From NCBI GenBank assembly GCA_944548615.1, contig OX155955.1, positions 5,414,517 through 5,478,516 of the forward strand: DNA of 64,000 nt. Direction: 5' to 3'. How positions within the stretch are numbered: position 1 is the first letter of the stretch; every line of letters begins with the position of its first letter. Position numbers and translations under genes: made by a program. The DNA comes from Micropterix aruncella (taxonomy: Eukaryota; Arthropoda; Insecta; Lepidoptera; Micropterigidae). The notes beneath the pieces are model-generated. The model was not told the origin of the DNA and did not search any database. It saw only the letters and a program-made list of their open reading frames with translations. Below are positions 45,037 through 59,000 of this stretch, one piece after another.

Positions 45037-46443
45037 ATGGCTATCAAATATAAATTATTGCGTAAAGCAGAGCTCGAATTCGAAATATTGATTAGAGACG
45101 GTAAACTGGCTGAAAAGGTGGAAGAAAATAGAGTAATTTTGCGGGATCTGTTGGACAAAGAACCGGTTAAATCAATTTTATATAATGAAGAGTCGAAAAA
45201 TGATATAATAAATTCATTATCGCGGCTTAAATCCGACATAAAATTATTAAAATCGAACACGGAGCAAGTCAATACTGAAATATTCCAGGAAAACTTCAAT
45301 TCCTTATGCCGTAGATTCAAAATGAGTTTGAATATGCCGAAAGAGCTATCGCTCCTTTGGGAATACATAGAAGACTCGTGGCAGGAGTTGTCAGAACCTA
45401 AATCGGGAGTATCGACACCCATTTTTCATACAGCTCTCACACAAACAGTACCGTCAAGCGATGACGATCAATCAAAACATATTACAATAAATACAGTAGA
45501 TACAAAATTAACATCAGCATTAATGGTAGAGAGTGCAAATAATCCATTGCATAATAATATTGCGACCATTAAAGGGGTCGACATTTCAAAGCTCCGTTTG
45601 TCGTACGATGGTAGCAGCTGTGTCTTCGAATTCCTGGAGAGAATCGGTGAGTTAGCATCTAGTAGAATGATCGCAGAGACTTCATTATTGCGGGGGTTGC
45701 CGGAACTCTTGAATGGGCCCGCGTTACTGTGGTATCGTCAGGTGCGAGACTCTTTAATCTCATGGGAACAGTTTCAACAGCTGCTGAAACAAAAATTTCA
45801 GCCTGAAGATTACCAATTCAGGTTATCTAAACAAATATATGTTAGGACGCAAGGTAAAAACGAAACCGTTGCAGACTACTTCTACTTAATGCACACCTTA
45901 TTCAATCGTCTGGCTAGGCCCATGTCTGAAGATCAGCGACTAGAAATACTGCTGCGTAACGTTCGGCCAGTGTATTCGAATCAGGTCGGGTTGAACGAAC
46001 TGGATTCCGTCTCAAAACTGCAAACTTTCTGTGAGCGTTTGGAGAAGAACCATCTCCGTTCAAAGTTCTTCGCAGAAACACCGGCGGATTTCTTGTCGAC
46101 GGGTTCTAAACACTCCGTGGTCGGGGAGAGAGTCGCAGACAGGCCAATGGTAGATAGTCGGTTAGATCATCCTGAAAAAAGGGATAACGTTAATAATCGG
46201 TCGCGAGTTTACGCGGTAAAGTCGTTTGGCAGGAGGCAAACCTGTTTAAGGTGCGAAACGAATGATCATCAATACTGGCATTGTCCGCGCAAGGAGGAAA
46301 TATTTTGTTTCAGATGTAAAGCGCCCGGACAAAGAATTCCAACCTGCAGTAACTGCAAGAATAAAGGTGCAGTAAATAGCCATAATCAGGATAGGTCAGG
46401 AACTCCTACGAATTATCGTAGTGATCAAAATCAAAAAAACTAG
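45037..46443 (+). CDS. gag: Gag polyprotein
   Basis: 468 residues from ATG at 45037 (A at −3 and G at +4, a good insect start) to TAG at 46441. The N-terminal third is charged and probably coiled-coil. Residues about 195-345 form a capsid-like retrotransposon-gag region (LSYDGSSCVFEFLERIGELA, LLNGPALLWYRQVRDSLISW, LFNRLARPMSEDQRLEILLR). The C-terminus carries a zinc knuckle C403-X2-C406-X4-H411-X4-C416. A second unit has the same spacing, C424-X2-C427-X4-Q432-X4-C437, but Gln replaces the usual His. Gag would form the cytoplasmic particle and bind the RNA. The frame is intact. It overlaps pol through the slippery site at its stop. Confidence 0.93.
   Translation: MAIKYKLLRKAELEFEILIRDGKLAEKVEENRVILRDLLDKEPVKSILYNEESKNDIINSLSRLKSDIKLLKSNTEQVNTEIFQENFNSLCRRFKMSLNMPKELSLLWEYIEDSWQELSEPKSGVSTPIFHTALTQTVPSSDDDQSKHITINTVDTKLTSALMVESANNPLHNNIATIKGVDISKLRLSYDGSSCVFEFLERIGELASSRMIAETSLLRGLPELLNGPALLWYRQVRDSLISWEQFQQLLKQKFQPEDYQFRLSKQIYVRTQGKNETVADYFYLMHTLFNRLARPMSEDQRLEILLRNVRPVYSNQVGLNELDSVSKLQTFCERLEKNHLRSKFFAETPADFLSTGSKHSVVGERVADRPMVDSRLDHPEKRDNVNNRSRVYAVKSFGRRQTCLRCETNDHQYWHCPRKEEIFCFRCKAPGQRIPTCSNCKNKGAVNSHNQDRSGTPTNYRSDQNQKN
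46434..46443 (+). promoter_or_regulatory. −1 ribosomal frameshift site A AAA AAC before the gag stop
   Basis: A (46434) AAA (46435) AAC (46438) TAG in the gag frame is a canonical X XXY YYZ heptamer immediately before the stop. Slipping back one base moves into the pol frame, which stays open from here to 47300. No downstream pseudoknot was identified by eye. Confidence 0.85.
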
Positions 46444-49400
46444 ACATAGGCACTACTAGCAATCAGGTTCACGGGAGGCAGATTTGGTCACGAAACGTCA
46501 ATAGCAAGACGTATAAGAGTGACGGATCAATAGATCTTCCTACGGAGCTCCAGAAATCGATAATTCAAATAAATTGCTCTCAAACTGTTAGTAGCGCCGA
46601 AAAATTATTATATTTAGAAGTATGTTTTGGAAAAGTTTCATTAAAAGGTTTGTTAGATTCTGGTTCCACTTTAAATATAATAGGATCGGAAGCCCATATT
46701 CAAATAATTAATCAAGGATTCAAAATAGAGCCTTGTAAACCATTTTTTGTGACGTCTGCAAATGGAGTTAAATCTTTTTGTAGCGGTGCACTAAGACTAC
46801 CAGTAACAATTAAAGGTGTTACGATAGTGTGTATATTTTACATTATTCCAGCCATAAATATACCATTGATTCTAGGTATAGATGTCTGGGAAAAATTTGG
46901 CCTAATTCCTAATGATATGCAATTGTTAAGAACTTGTAATACTTCGGAGATCAATACTTGTCGTTTAATCGAACCTATAATTACCGATTATGAGTATTTA
47001 AGTGTAGAACAACGGCTTATTGCCGATAATATCATTCAGCAATATCAGGATATTTCTAGTGAGAAGATTGGGTTAGGAAAGACATCTCTGATTGAACATG
47101 TGATAGATACCGGAGACGCGTTGCCAATTAAACAACGATATTACCGGCTTTCACCATCGAAATTGGAAGCATTAAATAACGAAGTGGATAGGATGCTGAG
47201 TTTAGGCGTCATTGAGCCAGCAATAAGCCCCTGGAATAATCCCGTGCTAATGGTTCCGAAATCTGATGGATCTTATCGTTTCTGTCTTGACTCGCGAAAA
47301 TAAAACGCGGTAACAAAAAAATATGCGTACGGTCTGCCATATATCACAGATATATTGGACAGCCTGGGAGATTCTAGGTACCTCAGCTCAATCGACCTTA
47401 GTTCTGCATTTTGGCAAATCCCAATTTCACCAGAATCAAGGCCAAAGACAGCGTTCACAGTACCATTCCGGAACTCGTTTCAATTTTCTAAAACCGCGTT
47501 CGGGGTTTCCAACGGCAGCGGGATTCTTCAATCCCTCATGGACTCGCTGTTTGGTTCCGGATTTGAGAGACGCGTGTTCGTATATTTAGACGACATTATC
47601 ATTACAGGAACCTCATTTGACGAACATGCATCGCTGTTAACTCGAGTGCTAGAACGGTTAAAGTACGCTAATCTATCAATAAATTTTGAAAAATGTAAAT
47701 TCTTTAGGTCAGAACTCAGTTATCTCGGCCATGTCGTTGATCGTTTTGGATTGAGAGTCAATCCAGACAAAGTTGCCGCAATTACTGCGTTTCCGACTCC
47801 AAAATCTAAAAAGGAGTTGCGTAGATTTCTCGGAATGGCCAGCTGGTATAGGCGATTCATTGAGGGATTCGCCACAACAGCTGCCCCGTTAAATCAATTG
47901 ACGTCCACAAAACCTGGTTCACCGAAATTTTCCTGGAATCCCGTAGCTGAAGCCGCTTTTAATAAATTAAAAGCAGCAATATCATCAGCACCGGTCCTGG
48001 CGTGTCCTAACTACAACCTGCCGTTCAGAGTATACGCGGACGCCTCGGCTTACGGGACAGGCGCTGTTTTGACGCAGGGCAACGGCGAAGAGGAAAGGCC
48101 GGTGGCATTTTCAAGTCGGACCCTAACAGCGGCTGAGAGACATTACTCAGCGGTGGAACGAGAGGCCCTCACAGTTTTACACGCCGTTGAACAGTGGAGG
48201 TGCTATTTAGAAGGCACAGCGTTATTTGAAATTCATACAGACAGCGCAGCCTTAAAATGGTTTCTTTCGATCGATTCGCCTACAGGTCGGTTGGCTCGAT
48301 GGGGGGTTCGTCTCTCTCCGTACAATTTCCGTATAGTCCATCGGAAAGGGAGTGAGCAGAAGGTCCCAGACGCGTTATCTCGAGCTCCACTCGTAGCAAG
48401 TGTCAGCGTTTCTGAAACAGAGGATACCTGGTTCAAGAAGCAATACCTAGGTGTGGCAAATAATCCGATCGCTCATCCTAATTGGACGATTAAAAATGGC
48501 AAACTTTACCGATATAGTAAAGCAGACGGGGAAGTTGATCCAGAATTTCAGTGGAAGGAGGTCGTCATGTTAGAAGATCAAACCCGGTTGTTTAAAGAGT
48601 ACCATGATAATCCAACTGCCGGTCATCTCGGGGTCTACAAAACATATAACCGATTAAGGCAACATTACTATTGGCCAGGGTTGTATCAAACGGTCGTCAA
48701 ATATGTAGCAAATTGCAATACCTGCATGGCCACTAAACATGTAACAACAGGTCCATTGGGCACGATGAACTCACCCAAAAAGTGTAGTCGCCCGTTCGAA
48801 TATATTGCCTTGGATATTCATGGCCCCATGGTGTCATCAAGCAAAGGAAACCGTTATATTTTGCTAATAACATGTTGTTTTAGCAAGTATACCATTATAA
48901 TTCCATTGAAAGAGGCATCGTCGAGCAAAATGATTCCTTTAATTAAAGAGAAGGTGTTTTTAATTCACGGTGTCCCCAGGGTAATCCTAACCGATAACGG
49001 TAAACCATTTATTTCTAAAGAAATGAAGAATTTTTTTGAGGAGCATAAAATTCCCCAAATATTTAACACCCCATTTTATACCCCTCAGGTCAACCCCGTA
49101 GAAAGGTATAATCGTACTCTAAGTACCATGCTATGCGCTTACGTGGGTAGATATCATAAATTCTGGGACATACATTTACCTGAGTTCCAGTATGCGTTGA
49201 ATTCTGCCAAATCCGAATCTAGTCGTTTCAGTCCCAACTTTTTAGTTTTCGGTCGGGAACTGGTAACATCCGGCGAGGTTTATTCCGCAATGTCGGCAGC
49301 GGAAACGCAAGCTGTCCTCATGTCACCGGAAGAAGACGATCGAATTGACAGATTGGGTCAGCTGGAAAAGATTTTTCAAATGGTTAAGGCCAATTTGCAG

Positions 49401-49718
49401 ATGCAACATGAGAGGAATAAGCACTCTTACAATAAGGGTCGCCGTACTCCGGTTCTGCAAAAGGGCGATGTTATTTGGAAAAAGACGCGTTTCCTTTCTA
49501 ATAAAGGGAATAATTTCTCGGCTAAACTCGCCCCAAACTTCGAAGAGTTCCGCGTAAAGGAAAAATTATCCGACAACGTCTATATATTGGAGACGTTGGC
49601 GGGGAAAGAAGTGGCAGGCACACATCACGCCAGAGATTTTAAAATCCCTGGAAATCTAACTCTGGATCCCCAAAAGTCTCCAGGTATTCAGATTCAGGAT
49701 CCCGATCCATCGCAGTAA
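46440..49718 (+). pseudogene. pol: Pol polyprotein (protease-RT-RNase H-integrase), one in-frame stop
   Basis: Entered by −1 shift at 46440. Protease: LLDSGSTLNIIG with catalytic Asp codon at 46656. RT: WNNPVLMVPK and FCLDSRK before the break, SSIDLSSAFWQIP with Asp at 47394, and YLDD at 47583-47594. RNase H: VYADASAYGTGAVL with Asp at 48039. Integrase: H-X6-H/C-X2-C zinc finger (YHDNPTAGHLG at about 48600, CNTC at about 48713), then LDIHGP, LTDNGKPF and NPVERYNR, a D,D-35-E core. The C-terminal part has KGDVIWKK. A TAA at 47301-47303, in frame between the first RT blocks, stops translation. The downstream frame is otherwise open to TAA at 49716, so the copy is defective by a single lesion. 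Confidence 0.93.
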
Positions 49719-50588
49719 TCATTTAAAATCAAATAAAAAATAAAGAAATAATAACCTTAAAATAGACTGTCAACTGTCATCTAATATGTTCATAATTCAT
49801 TAAAATATTAAATAAAATTGGGTTTACCTTGTCATTCGGTGGTTGTTCAGCGACTTGTATAGTGAGCGTTTTGTTTTGATTATTTTATACGTCATAGTGT
49901 TGTTTTCCGAATGTAATCCATGAAGCAATTTCTGTTGTGATGTTATTCATCATATCCACAAAGATTATATGGTGGTTGTTATTAGGTTGGGGTAGTTAGA
50001 CTGGAACATTATCGAATATGGGTCCAGTGCACACAACAGGTTGCCGCAGTTTCAGTGGAACCAATGCGACAATGCGTTCGTTCTGAAAAGTAAAGTTTTA
50101 TTTAAGTGGCAGTGCAGCAAAGCGTTCTAGGCAGGAAAGTGAGGCTTCGATGAGGTGTCAACGAAATTGGTGTGACACAGTAACACACGTTATTTAGGGT
50201 TTCAGTGTCGAATGAAAGGATCGGTATGCCTATTGGATTGGCTACCGTATTATAGATGGTGATGAATGCAGAGATTTATGATTGAAAGAATGTAAGAGCT
50301 TGTATGAAAGATTAATTACCGAGCTGTTCAACGTTCTTCTTGGGCTAATCCTTAAAAGTAGGTTCCTTGAATCGAATAAGGGCTTATCCTTGAATAGAAT
50401 AAGGAAGGATTGGATCCCGGGTCGGACGCGTGAGGGGCGCATCGTTGACCCAGAGTCAGGTGAGTTCACAGGTTATAATCAGCGCGTGTTTAAAGCTGTC
50501 AAACTTGGGAAGCGTGTAGGAATGTTGAATGTTATGGTACTTACGTGAATTAGGCGAAAATTCCGCTGCTTCCGTGAATTTTCGGTTC
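49719..50588 (+). other. 3' non-coding region of the LTR element
   Basis: 870 bp with no frame above 88 codons and no signal peptide or membrane segments. I see no envelope gene. Confidence 0.7.
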
Positions 50589-50601
50589 GAGGCGGGGGAA
50601 T
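50589..50601 (+). promoter_or_regulatory. Polypurine tract
   Basis: GAGGCGGGGGAAT directly before the right LTR, the expected primer for plus-strand DNA synthesis, with a single C interruption. Confidence 0.8.
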
Positions 50602-52277
<1,676 letters not shown>

Positions 52278-52313
52278 TGATCAATTCTAAAAAGAATATA
52301 TACACAAAACTAT

Positions 52314-53599
<1,286 letters not shown>

Positions 53600-53835
53600 A
53601 CGTTATTGAATCAATATTTCAACTAAATCCAATCGTAAAGCAAAAATCAATCAACGAAAATCAACAAAACACGAAATCACAAGAAAACAGAAAACACTCA
53701 AAACACCCCACCGTAAATCAAAAGCTAGCCGACGGCCCAGGCGCAAAATCTTACCAGACACCCGAACCCTGATCATCTATCTCTATCTTACTTATTGGCC
53801 GTTTCTTTCATCTATAAACTTATTTCCCGCTGTAG
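53600..53835 (-). repeat. Family E dispersed repeat, reverse copy
   Basis: CAATCGTAAAGCAAAAATCA, GACGGCCCAGGCGCAAAATC and ATCATCTATCTCTATCTTAC are the complement of 21025-21340. Confidence 0.7.
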
Positions 53836-54143
53836 CTTCAGTTATTTTTACTAAAAATAGTTGATATCGATATACTGATACTGAATAGCACCCATGCAGA
53901 GACATTTGCTATACTTGGCCTCCTTCAATAAAACTAAGGATATACCCGGCATTAATGCTCAAGGTATAAATATAAAGAAAGGTAAATACTTGACCATGGT
54001 GATAATTTTCGGAGTTTGAGAATTGTCACATCGTCACTCTCATCTTATCTCATTTCATCTTATCTCAATAGTCACCTTCACCATCATCATTATCATCAAC
54101 CTCACCATCTTTATCACTAGTTTTTTAACGTGTCCGGGCATTT
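53836..54143. other. Unassigned; CATC/CATT-rich at 54030-54120
   Basis: Contains an imperfect CATCTTATCTCA and CACCATCATCATTATCATC tract. No gene. Confidence 0.5.
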
Positions 54144-54560
54144 TTAGGACAAGTCTCTCCAAAAATATACGGTCTGGATGGCCTTATCGTTTGCCTCTTG
54201 TAGATCCTGATGTGTGATAGAGGTTAACAGTTGTGGGCAGAATCGGAGGTGTTCTTCATCCTGCAGCGTTCCAGATATGCATATAGGGTTCTCTGCGTAG
54301 CCCCAGCGAACGAGATTAGCCCGGCATCTTGTAACACCCACCCTCAGTCTGTTGAGACTGCGCCAGGTGGTGTAGGGGAGATGGGACCCCGGTGCTATCT
54401 GTTCCTTAACATCCTCACCAAGTGAAGCCCTCCATTGAGTTATGCGATTCGATGATTTTCGGCTCATGAACGAGTTTCGAGATTTGAGACGATTGTGGTG
54501 TGACTTCTGCCCGTGACGTAGGTGTCTTGGGTCATCTGTCACCTTTAGGCGTTCTGGAGT
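54144..54560 (-). pseudogene. LINE C-terminal domain with CCHC-like motif
   Basis: Reverse-strand frame of 132 codons (54542-54144): LPYTTWRSLNRLRVGVTRCR, ANLVRWGYAENPICISGTLQ and DEEHLRFCPQL. Many insect LINEs (jockey, R1 and I-like groups) end in W-LNRLR-G-GRC, then C-C----T--H-L--CP. Here one Cys of the usual pair is replaced (ICIS). Only this 3' fragment is present, so it is a 5'-truncated or eroded copy. Confidence 0.75.
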
Positions 54561-55289
54561 TTATCACTAGTGGCCTGTACTTTCGGAGACTTTATAATAG
54601 TTGTCTTTTAGAAGGCGTTGAGATTTTTTCGTTTGAGTATTGTGTTTGCTGATTACAGGATCTGAGCTTAATAAACAAAAAGACAACACTTGAAAACATA
54701 GACAAAGACAACATTTAAAAACTTGTCAAAAATGTCTTCGACATCAGTTTTTCGTATTTAAAATATTTCCTGCGTATGTATATTTAAGAAAGCCCACCTC
54801 TTTTCGGTGTTACCAACCCACCATCATTGCCGATAAGGCAGCGGCTGTTTTTCCCGGTAATCTTGCATTGTGGTCTTTCGCAGAAGAGTCGAGATCGCGG
54901 AATATTGAGTATCTCAGTATCCCCCAGTCATATGCCGCCGATACTCGACGAAGATACAGATTCAGAGGTGAAGAGACTGGTAACGACGGCCGCCATTCGT
55001 GATTGCATCTTTATGGAACGCTGTAACGTTCGCCTTTCTTCGCGTAATCTCGCTTATCTTTGGGCCCGCGAACTTTTGACACTTAGGGCTGTCGCCCTAA
55101 TCAATATCCTTCAGCATTATTGATTCTGAAATCGAAAAAATAGGATGTGATCTAATTTTATTTTTGAGTCATGTTTATCACGTGCTAAGAAATACTGAAT
55201 GTTAGAAAGGATTTTGGCAATCTGTAATATAAGCATGGTCTCGGTTAAAAATATCCATATACAAGAAATATTGTGAACATGCTATTTTT
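54561..55289. other. Unassigned
   Basis: A 98-codon frame (54827-55123) has no recognisable domain. No gene called. Confidence 0.35.
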
Positions 55290-55700
55290 TCAGATTGAAG
55301 TCTGTCTGTCTATCTATGTGTGTGAATGTATTCCTCCACGATAACGCCCAAACGTTTGATCCGATTGAGGTGTAATTTGCTATGCAGGCATCATTTGGTC
55401 ATGGCAAGAGTTGAAAAGATTGTGGTTGAAATAGGGGGTGCACTAGTCATATACGAGTATCAATCTCGAAATCATGGTGTTAGAGACTTTGGTGGAGGGA
55501 AATTTGGCACACAGATGCCTTGTTGGGCCAAAATCACAGTGAAATTTTGTTTGGAATATGTCATATATTACACTAATAATATTGAAATTCCGCCATACAT
55601 TTTAATCACATATTAACACTGAGCTGCCTGAGGCTAGCCGAGAAACGAACCGCGCCGCCCGAGGCCGTTGTGTAACAGAACCCAAACGAGTTTGTTTGCC
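55290..55700 (+). repeat. Family D dispersed repeat
   Basis: CTGTCTGTCTATCTATGTGT, CACACAGATGCCTTGTTGGG, GAAATTTTGTTTGGAATATG, ATATTGAAATTCCGCCATAC and CCGCGCCGCCCGAGGCCG. Matches 40430-40735 over its middle. Type unknown; the open frame at 55326-55616 is not conserved in the other copy. Confidence 0.6.
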
Positions 55701-55884
55701 GATCGAGAGAGGGTGCTCCTCGATTTTATTTATGAAATTAGAAATCAGTCCTTGGCTACTTACCGGGAAAGTTGGGGTGTCACAACCGATTTTTTTTATA
55801 TAGTGACAGCATTTTTTATTTTGGCTCTAACTTTTTTCACAATGATTTAAGACTGACCGCTATACTAGTACCTAAATGAAAAAT

Positions 55885-56520
55885 AGAGTTGTCAACTACA
55901 ACGGGCGAACCCGTCACCTCAGGAAGTTTTAACGATTGATCGTTCACAGCCCACCGTCAAGCTCCGCCACATCCACGTAAGAGGCCAACACCTTATCCGC
56001 GAGATAACCAGGTATGTTACTCAGCGGGCTTACACTCACGCCCTTACTTCCAATTGCTACCAGATTACTCCGGTCTCTCGACTGGTTACGAGTTCGAGGT
56101 CGCTTGCGCGGTCCTCTCGCTTACGAAGCGGTGAAACGGCGTAAACCGAATCTATCGCAAACCACGGCATCCTTTGCCCGGCTGTTCACCCAGGATCGGG
56201 TAGCCGATGGTCGTTTCAAGAGCAGTCGCCGTAAGGTCCGCAACCACCCCCGCTCTATAGGAAACAGTACTGCTTCCAGACTCCCCCGACTGCTAGTCAG
56301 AGTGCACAGTCGATTGGCTGACGCCGCACGGTGCGCAGACCGTCCAGGAGCACCAGAAAGTTGATCCTAGGAGAAACTAGCTCTAAGGCTAGAGTCCTGC
56401 CCGGGCTCGCACTTCATGCGTGGAGGCCGCTAGATGGGTGTTGACCCGTGAGTGTGACCAATCCTGAACAAAATGGGTCTTCGTGGCCAACTCAGCAAGG
56501 GCCCATCAGCTCCCACTAAT
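55885..56520 (+). mobile_element. Family B element, near full length
   Basis: From GAGTTGTCAACTACAACGGG to GGGCCCATCAGCTCCCA it spans the same extent as the copy bracketed by target duplications at 30959-31629. Landmarks: CGAACCCGTCACCTCAGG, AGGCCAACACCTTATCCGCG, CATCCTTTGCCCGGCTG, CAGGATCGGGTAGCCGATGG, CCCGACTGCTAGTCAGAGTG, CGCACGGTGCGCAGACCGTC. The 116-codon frame inside is broken in the other copies, so I do not call it coding. Confidence 0.8.
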
Positions 56521-56699
56521 AAATGACAGTCATGAAACGAGCTTTCCAACGGCATTTTAACTTTCAATGTCTGGTCGTTATTAGTCGGTAAAACGTATCC
56601 CATACATTTTCGCCCATACTGCTTTGTTGTATTTGGCACCGAAAAAGAATATATTTTGTACATTATGATTTTTATTAGTTTTTGGTGGTGGAATTTTCC

Positions 56700-57310
56700 G
56701 TGCGTCGTCATCATCATCATCATCATCATTTATTCATTCCATAAAAGCATTTCACAATACTGAGGAACATGTCAAATTTTACAATCATAATTTACCGGAT
56801 GATAAAACCGCTTTGATTGAAGAAGAAAAAAAATAATTGTAATCAGAGGTGATTACTTATAAATAGTCAAATTTACAAAATAATCAATAATCAAACAATA
56901 AATAATAATCAATACAATGAAAACGAAAAATTCTGAAACATGCGTAATTAAAAACAATGTCATTAAAATCTAAAACTAGCGCGAAAGTATAGTCATAAGT
57001 AATATGGTTATTTATAATCAAGCAATTGTGGACGCAATATCATAAAAGTCGTCCAGTTTGTAAAGGACATGTTTGACTAACTGATTTTTCAAGCAGATTT
57101 TATATGCTGCCATCTCAAGTCTTCTCGTCGATGACGGCAAAGCATTGAACAATTTAAAACTAATATATAAAAATGATTTTTGATATTTAGTCAAGCGTAC
57201 TTTAGGCAATAACACATTGTTTTTATGTTGCGTATTATGGCTATGTCGAGTGTAGTGAAGCTCGCAATTTAAAAGATGATCTTTGGCGTATAAAAGGCAC
57301 TGATATATGT
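56700..57310 (-). pseudogene. CR1/jockey-like LINE 3' end
   Basis: The reverse strand reads HYTRHSHNTQHKNNVLLPKV, RLTKYQKSFLYISFKLFNAL and CLKNQLVKHVLYKLDDFYDI (57290-57018). The order of the HNTR, P-R---QKSF and FN-LP motifs, then K--L-----Y---DF, is that of a LINE ORF2 C-terminus. The copy ends in a (CAT)n-type tail complement at 56708-56730. It is 5'-truncated. Confidence 0.75.
56708..56730. repeat. (CAT)n microsatellite
   Basis: Seven CAT units at the 3' end of the reverse LINE; the poly-Met frame opposite is an artefact. Confidence 0.9.
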
Positions 57311-57877
57311 ACCTACATGGACGACATGGTAAGGATACCAGCTTTAATAAAAAAAGGGGCGCAATGTGTTTCTCTGCTTACACCAAAAATTGTCCTAACG
57401 GCTTGCTTTTGTAGCACAAAAACGCGATGGATATCGGTTGCATTACCCGCGGTTGCATTACATCTTTTGCGGCGACTTTATATATTATATTTAACGAATC
57501 CAATTTCCTTCAGCCCTGTTTGTTGCGAATTGAGCGAGCGCCTGCGCGCGCGTCAACGCTTCGTTCCGTTGATGGAATCGTGATGATACCGCAGCCATTC
57601 AAACCTCTCTCAAATTCACTAAAGACGAGTGCGTATACTGCAGAGCGCTCGACGCGCGCATTTCGCTTATCCCCAAACGCGGTCGTTGTCCTGTCGACAT
57701 TTCAATGAGAAAAGTTTCTCTCGCTTAACAATCGCCCAATCTCATTTTGACATTCGGAACCGAAATATTTCCATTATTTATTTATCCAAACTTACACAAG
57801 ACAAATTATGTTGTTTATCGGATTTATTACTCAACTTTACTCAACAAATCCTATATTATCTCAAAATCATAAATACA
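57311..57877. other. Unassigned, GC-mixed
   Basis: Overlapping 88-93 codon frames (57317-57895) without recognisable domains. Confidence 0.35.
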
Positions 57878-58545
57878 GCTAGAGCTGTCGACTAACGGGC
57901 GAACGTTTTAACGAAACTCAGGAAATTTTAACGAAATTTGATCGTTCTGTCTCCCGTGAGGTGAGCGCAGAAGACTTAGGACATCTTGAGGTGTCGACTA
58001 CAACGGGCGAGCCCGTCACCACAGGACGTTTAAACGATTAGTCGTTCTATCGACCTGCAGTGAGCGTAGAAGACTTTGGACAAAAACAATCCAACGTCTA
58101 GCTACGCCACAACCCGTAAGAGTCCAACGCCTTACCGCGAGTTAGCCAGGAATAAACCCGGCGGGCTCGTAAACAGTCCACCGCCAAGCTCCGCCACATG
58201 CCTGTAAGAGGCCAACGTCTTATCCGCGAGATAGGCAATCATGTTACCCAGCGGGCCTACACTCGCGCCCTTCTTTCCAGTTGCAACCAGATTACTCCGG
58301 TCTCCCGACCGGTTAAGAGTTCGAGGCCGCTTGCGCAGTCTTCTCCCGTACGTAGCGGTGAAACGGTGTCAACCGAATCTATCACGGACCACGGCATCCT
58401 TTGCCCGCTGCTCACCCTGAAACGGGTAGTTGATGGTCGTTTTAAGAGCAGGCGCCGTAAGGCTCAACAGCTACCCCCGCTCTATAGGAGACAGTACTGT
58501 TTTCAGACTTCCCCGACTGTTATTCAGAATGCACAATCGATTGGC
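57878..58545 (+). repeat. Family B copies, nested or concatenated
   Basis: The family start occurs twice: GAGCTGTCGACTAACGGGCG at about 57880 and GTGTCGACTACAACGGGCGA at about 57994. A more complete body follows from about 58170: CCGCCAAGCTCCGCCACATG, CACGGCATCCTTTGCCC, CAGACTTCCCCGACTGTT. It ends early at the mariner relic, so the last ~150 bp of the family are missing. Confidence 0.7.
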
Positions 58546-59000
58546 GACAAGAACCAATAAATGCTTTGAAGGCGTTTTTCACCGACTTTTCAAAATTAAT
58601 TGTTTTCCTTGTAAAAACTTATCTAAATTGTGAAAAAAATAATGTCTGGCAAGTATGGTGGGTGACCATAAGTCTCAAGCCTCAACTCCTGCAACTTTGC
58701 GACTGTTTGCAGTGAAATCTGTGGTTATACGTTGTCATGCAGAATCAGTGGTGACGAGCGATTGACCAGGCCCGGTTATTTAATCAGTAGCTTCTCCATC
58801 AGTGTTTGCAGTTCTTAACAGTGCAGTTGCAGTTCTTAACAGTGCAACTGTATAGTCTGCAGTCTTGCAGTCTGTGAGAAGCTGTAATATAAAACACCAG
58901 CACAGGATCTCATATTTGAAAATAATACAAATTTTCAACCTTACGATGGTTGCGCAAACGAAAATATTTGAGCAAAAGACAAATAACAACTGATTCTTAA
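58546..59000 (-). pseudogene. mariner transposase relic, C-terminal half
   Basis: Reverse strand: an altered HDN block at about 58740 (second catalytic Asp region), then a LQEL-like segment, HPPYSPD-like remnant and FFHNLDKFLQGKQLILKS at about 58650-58590, and TPSKHLLV at the end. This is the third catalytic region and C-terminus of a cecropia-like mariner. It is homologous along its length to 32985-33660. The two relics share the outer non-coding part (GCTGTAATA, CACAGGATCTCATAT, AATAATACAAATTTTCAAC). It is inactive, with several stops. Confidence 0.75.

Noticed and set aside
49719..50588. Possible envelope gene after pol
   Set aside because: No frame over 88 codons and no membrane or signal segments.
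55885..56520. Family B as a protein-coding gene (116-codon frame at 56014-56364)
   Set aside because: The frame is broken in the other copies and the sequence behaves as a repeat.
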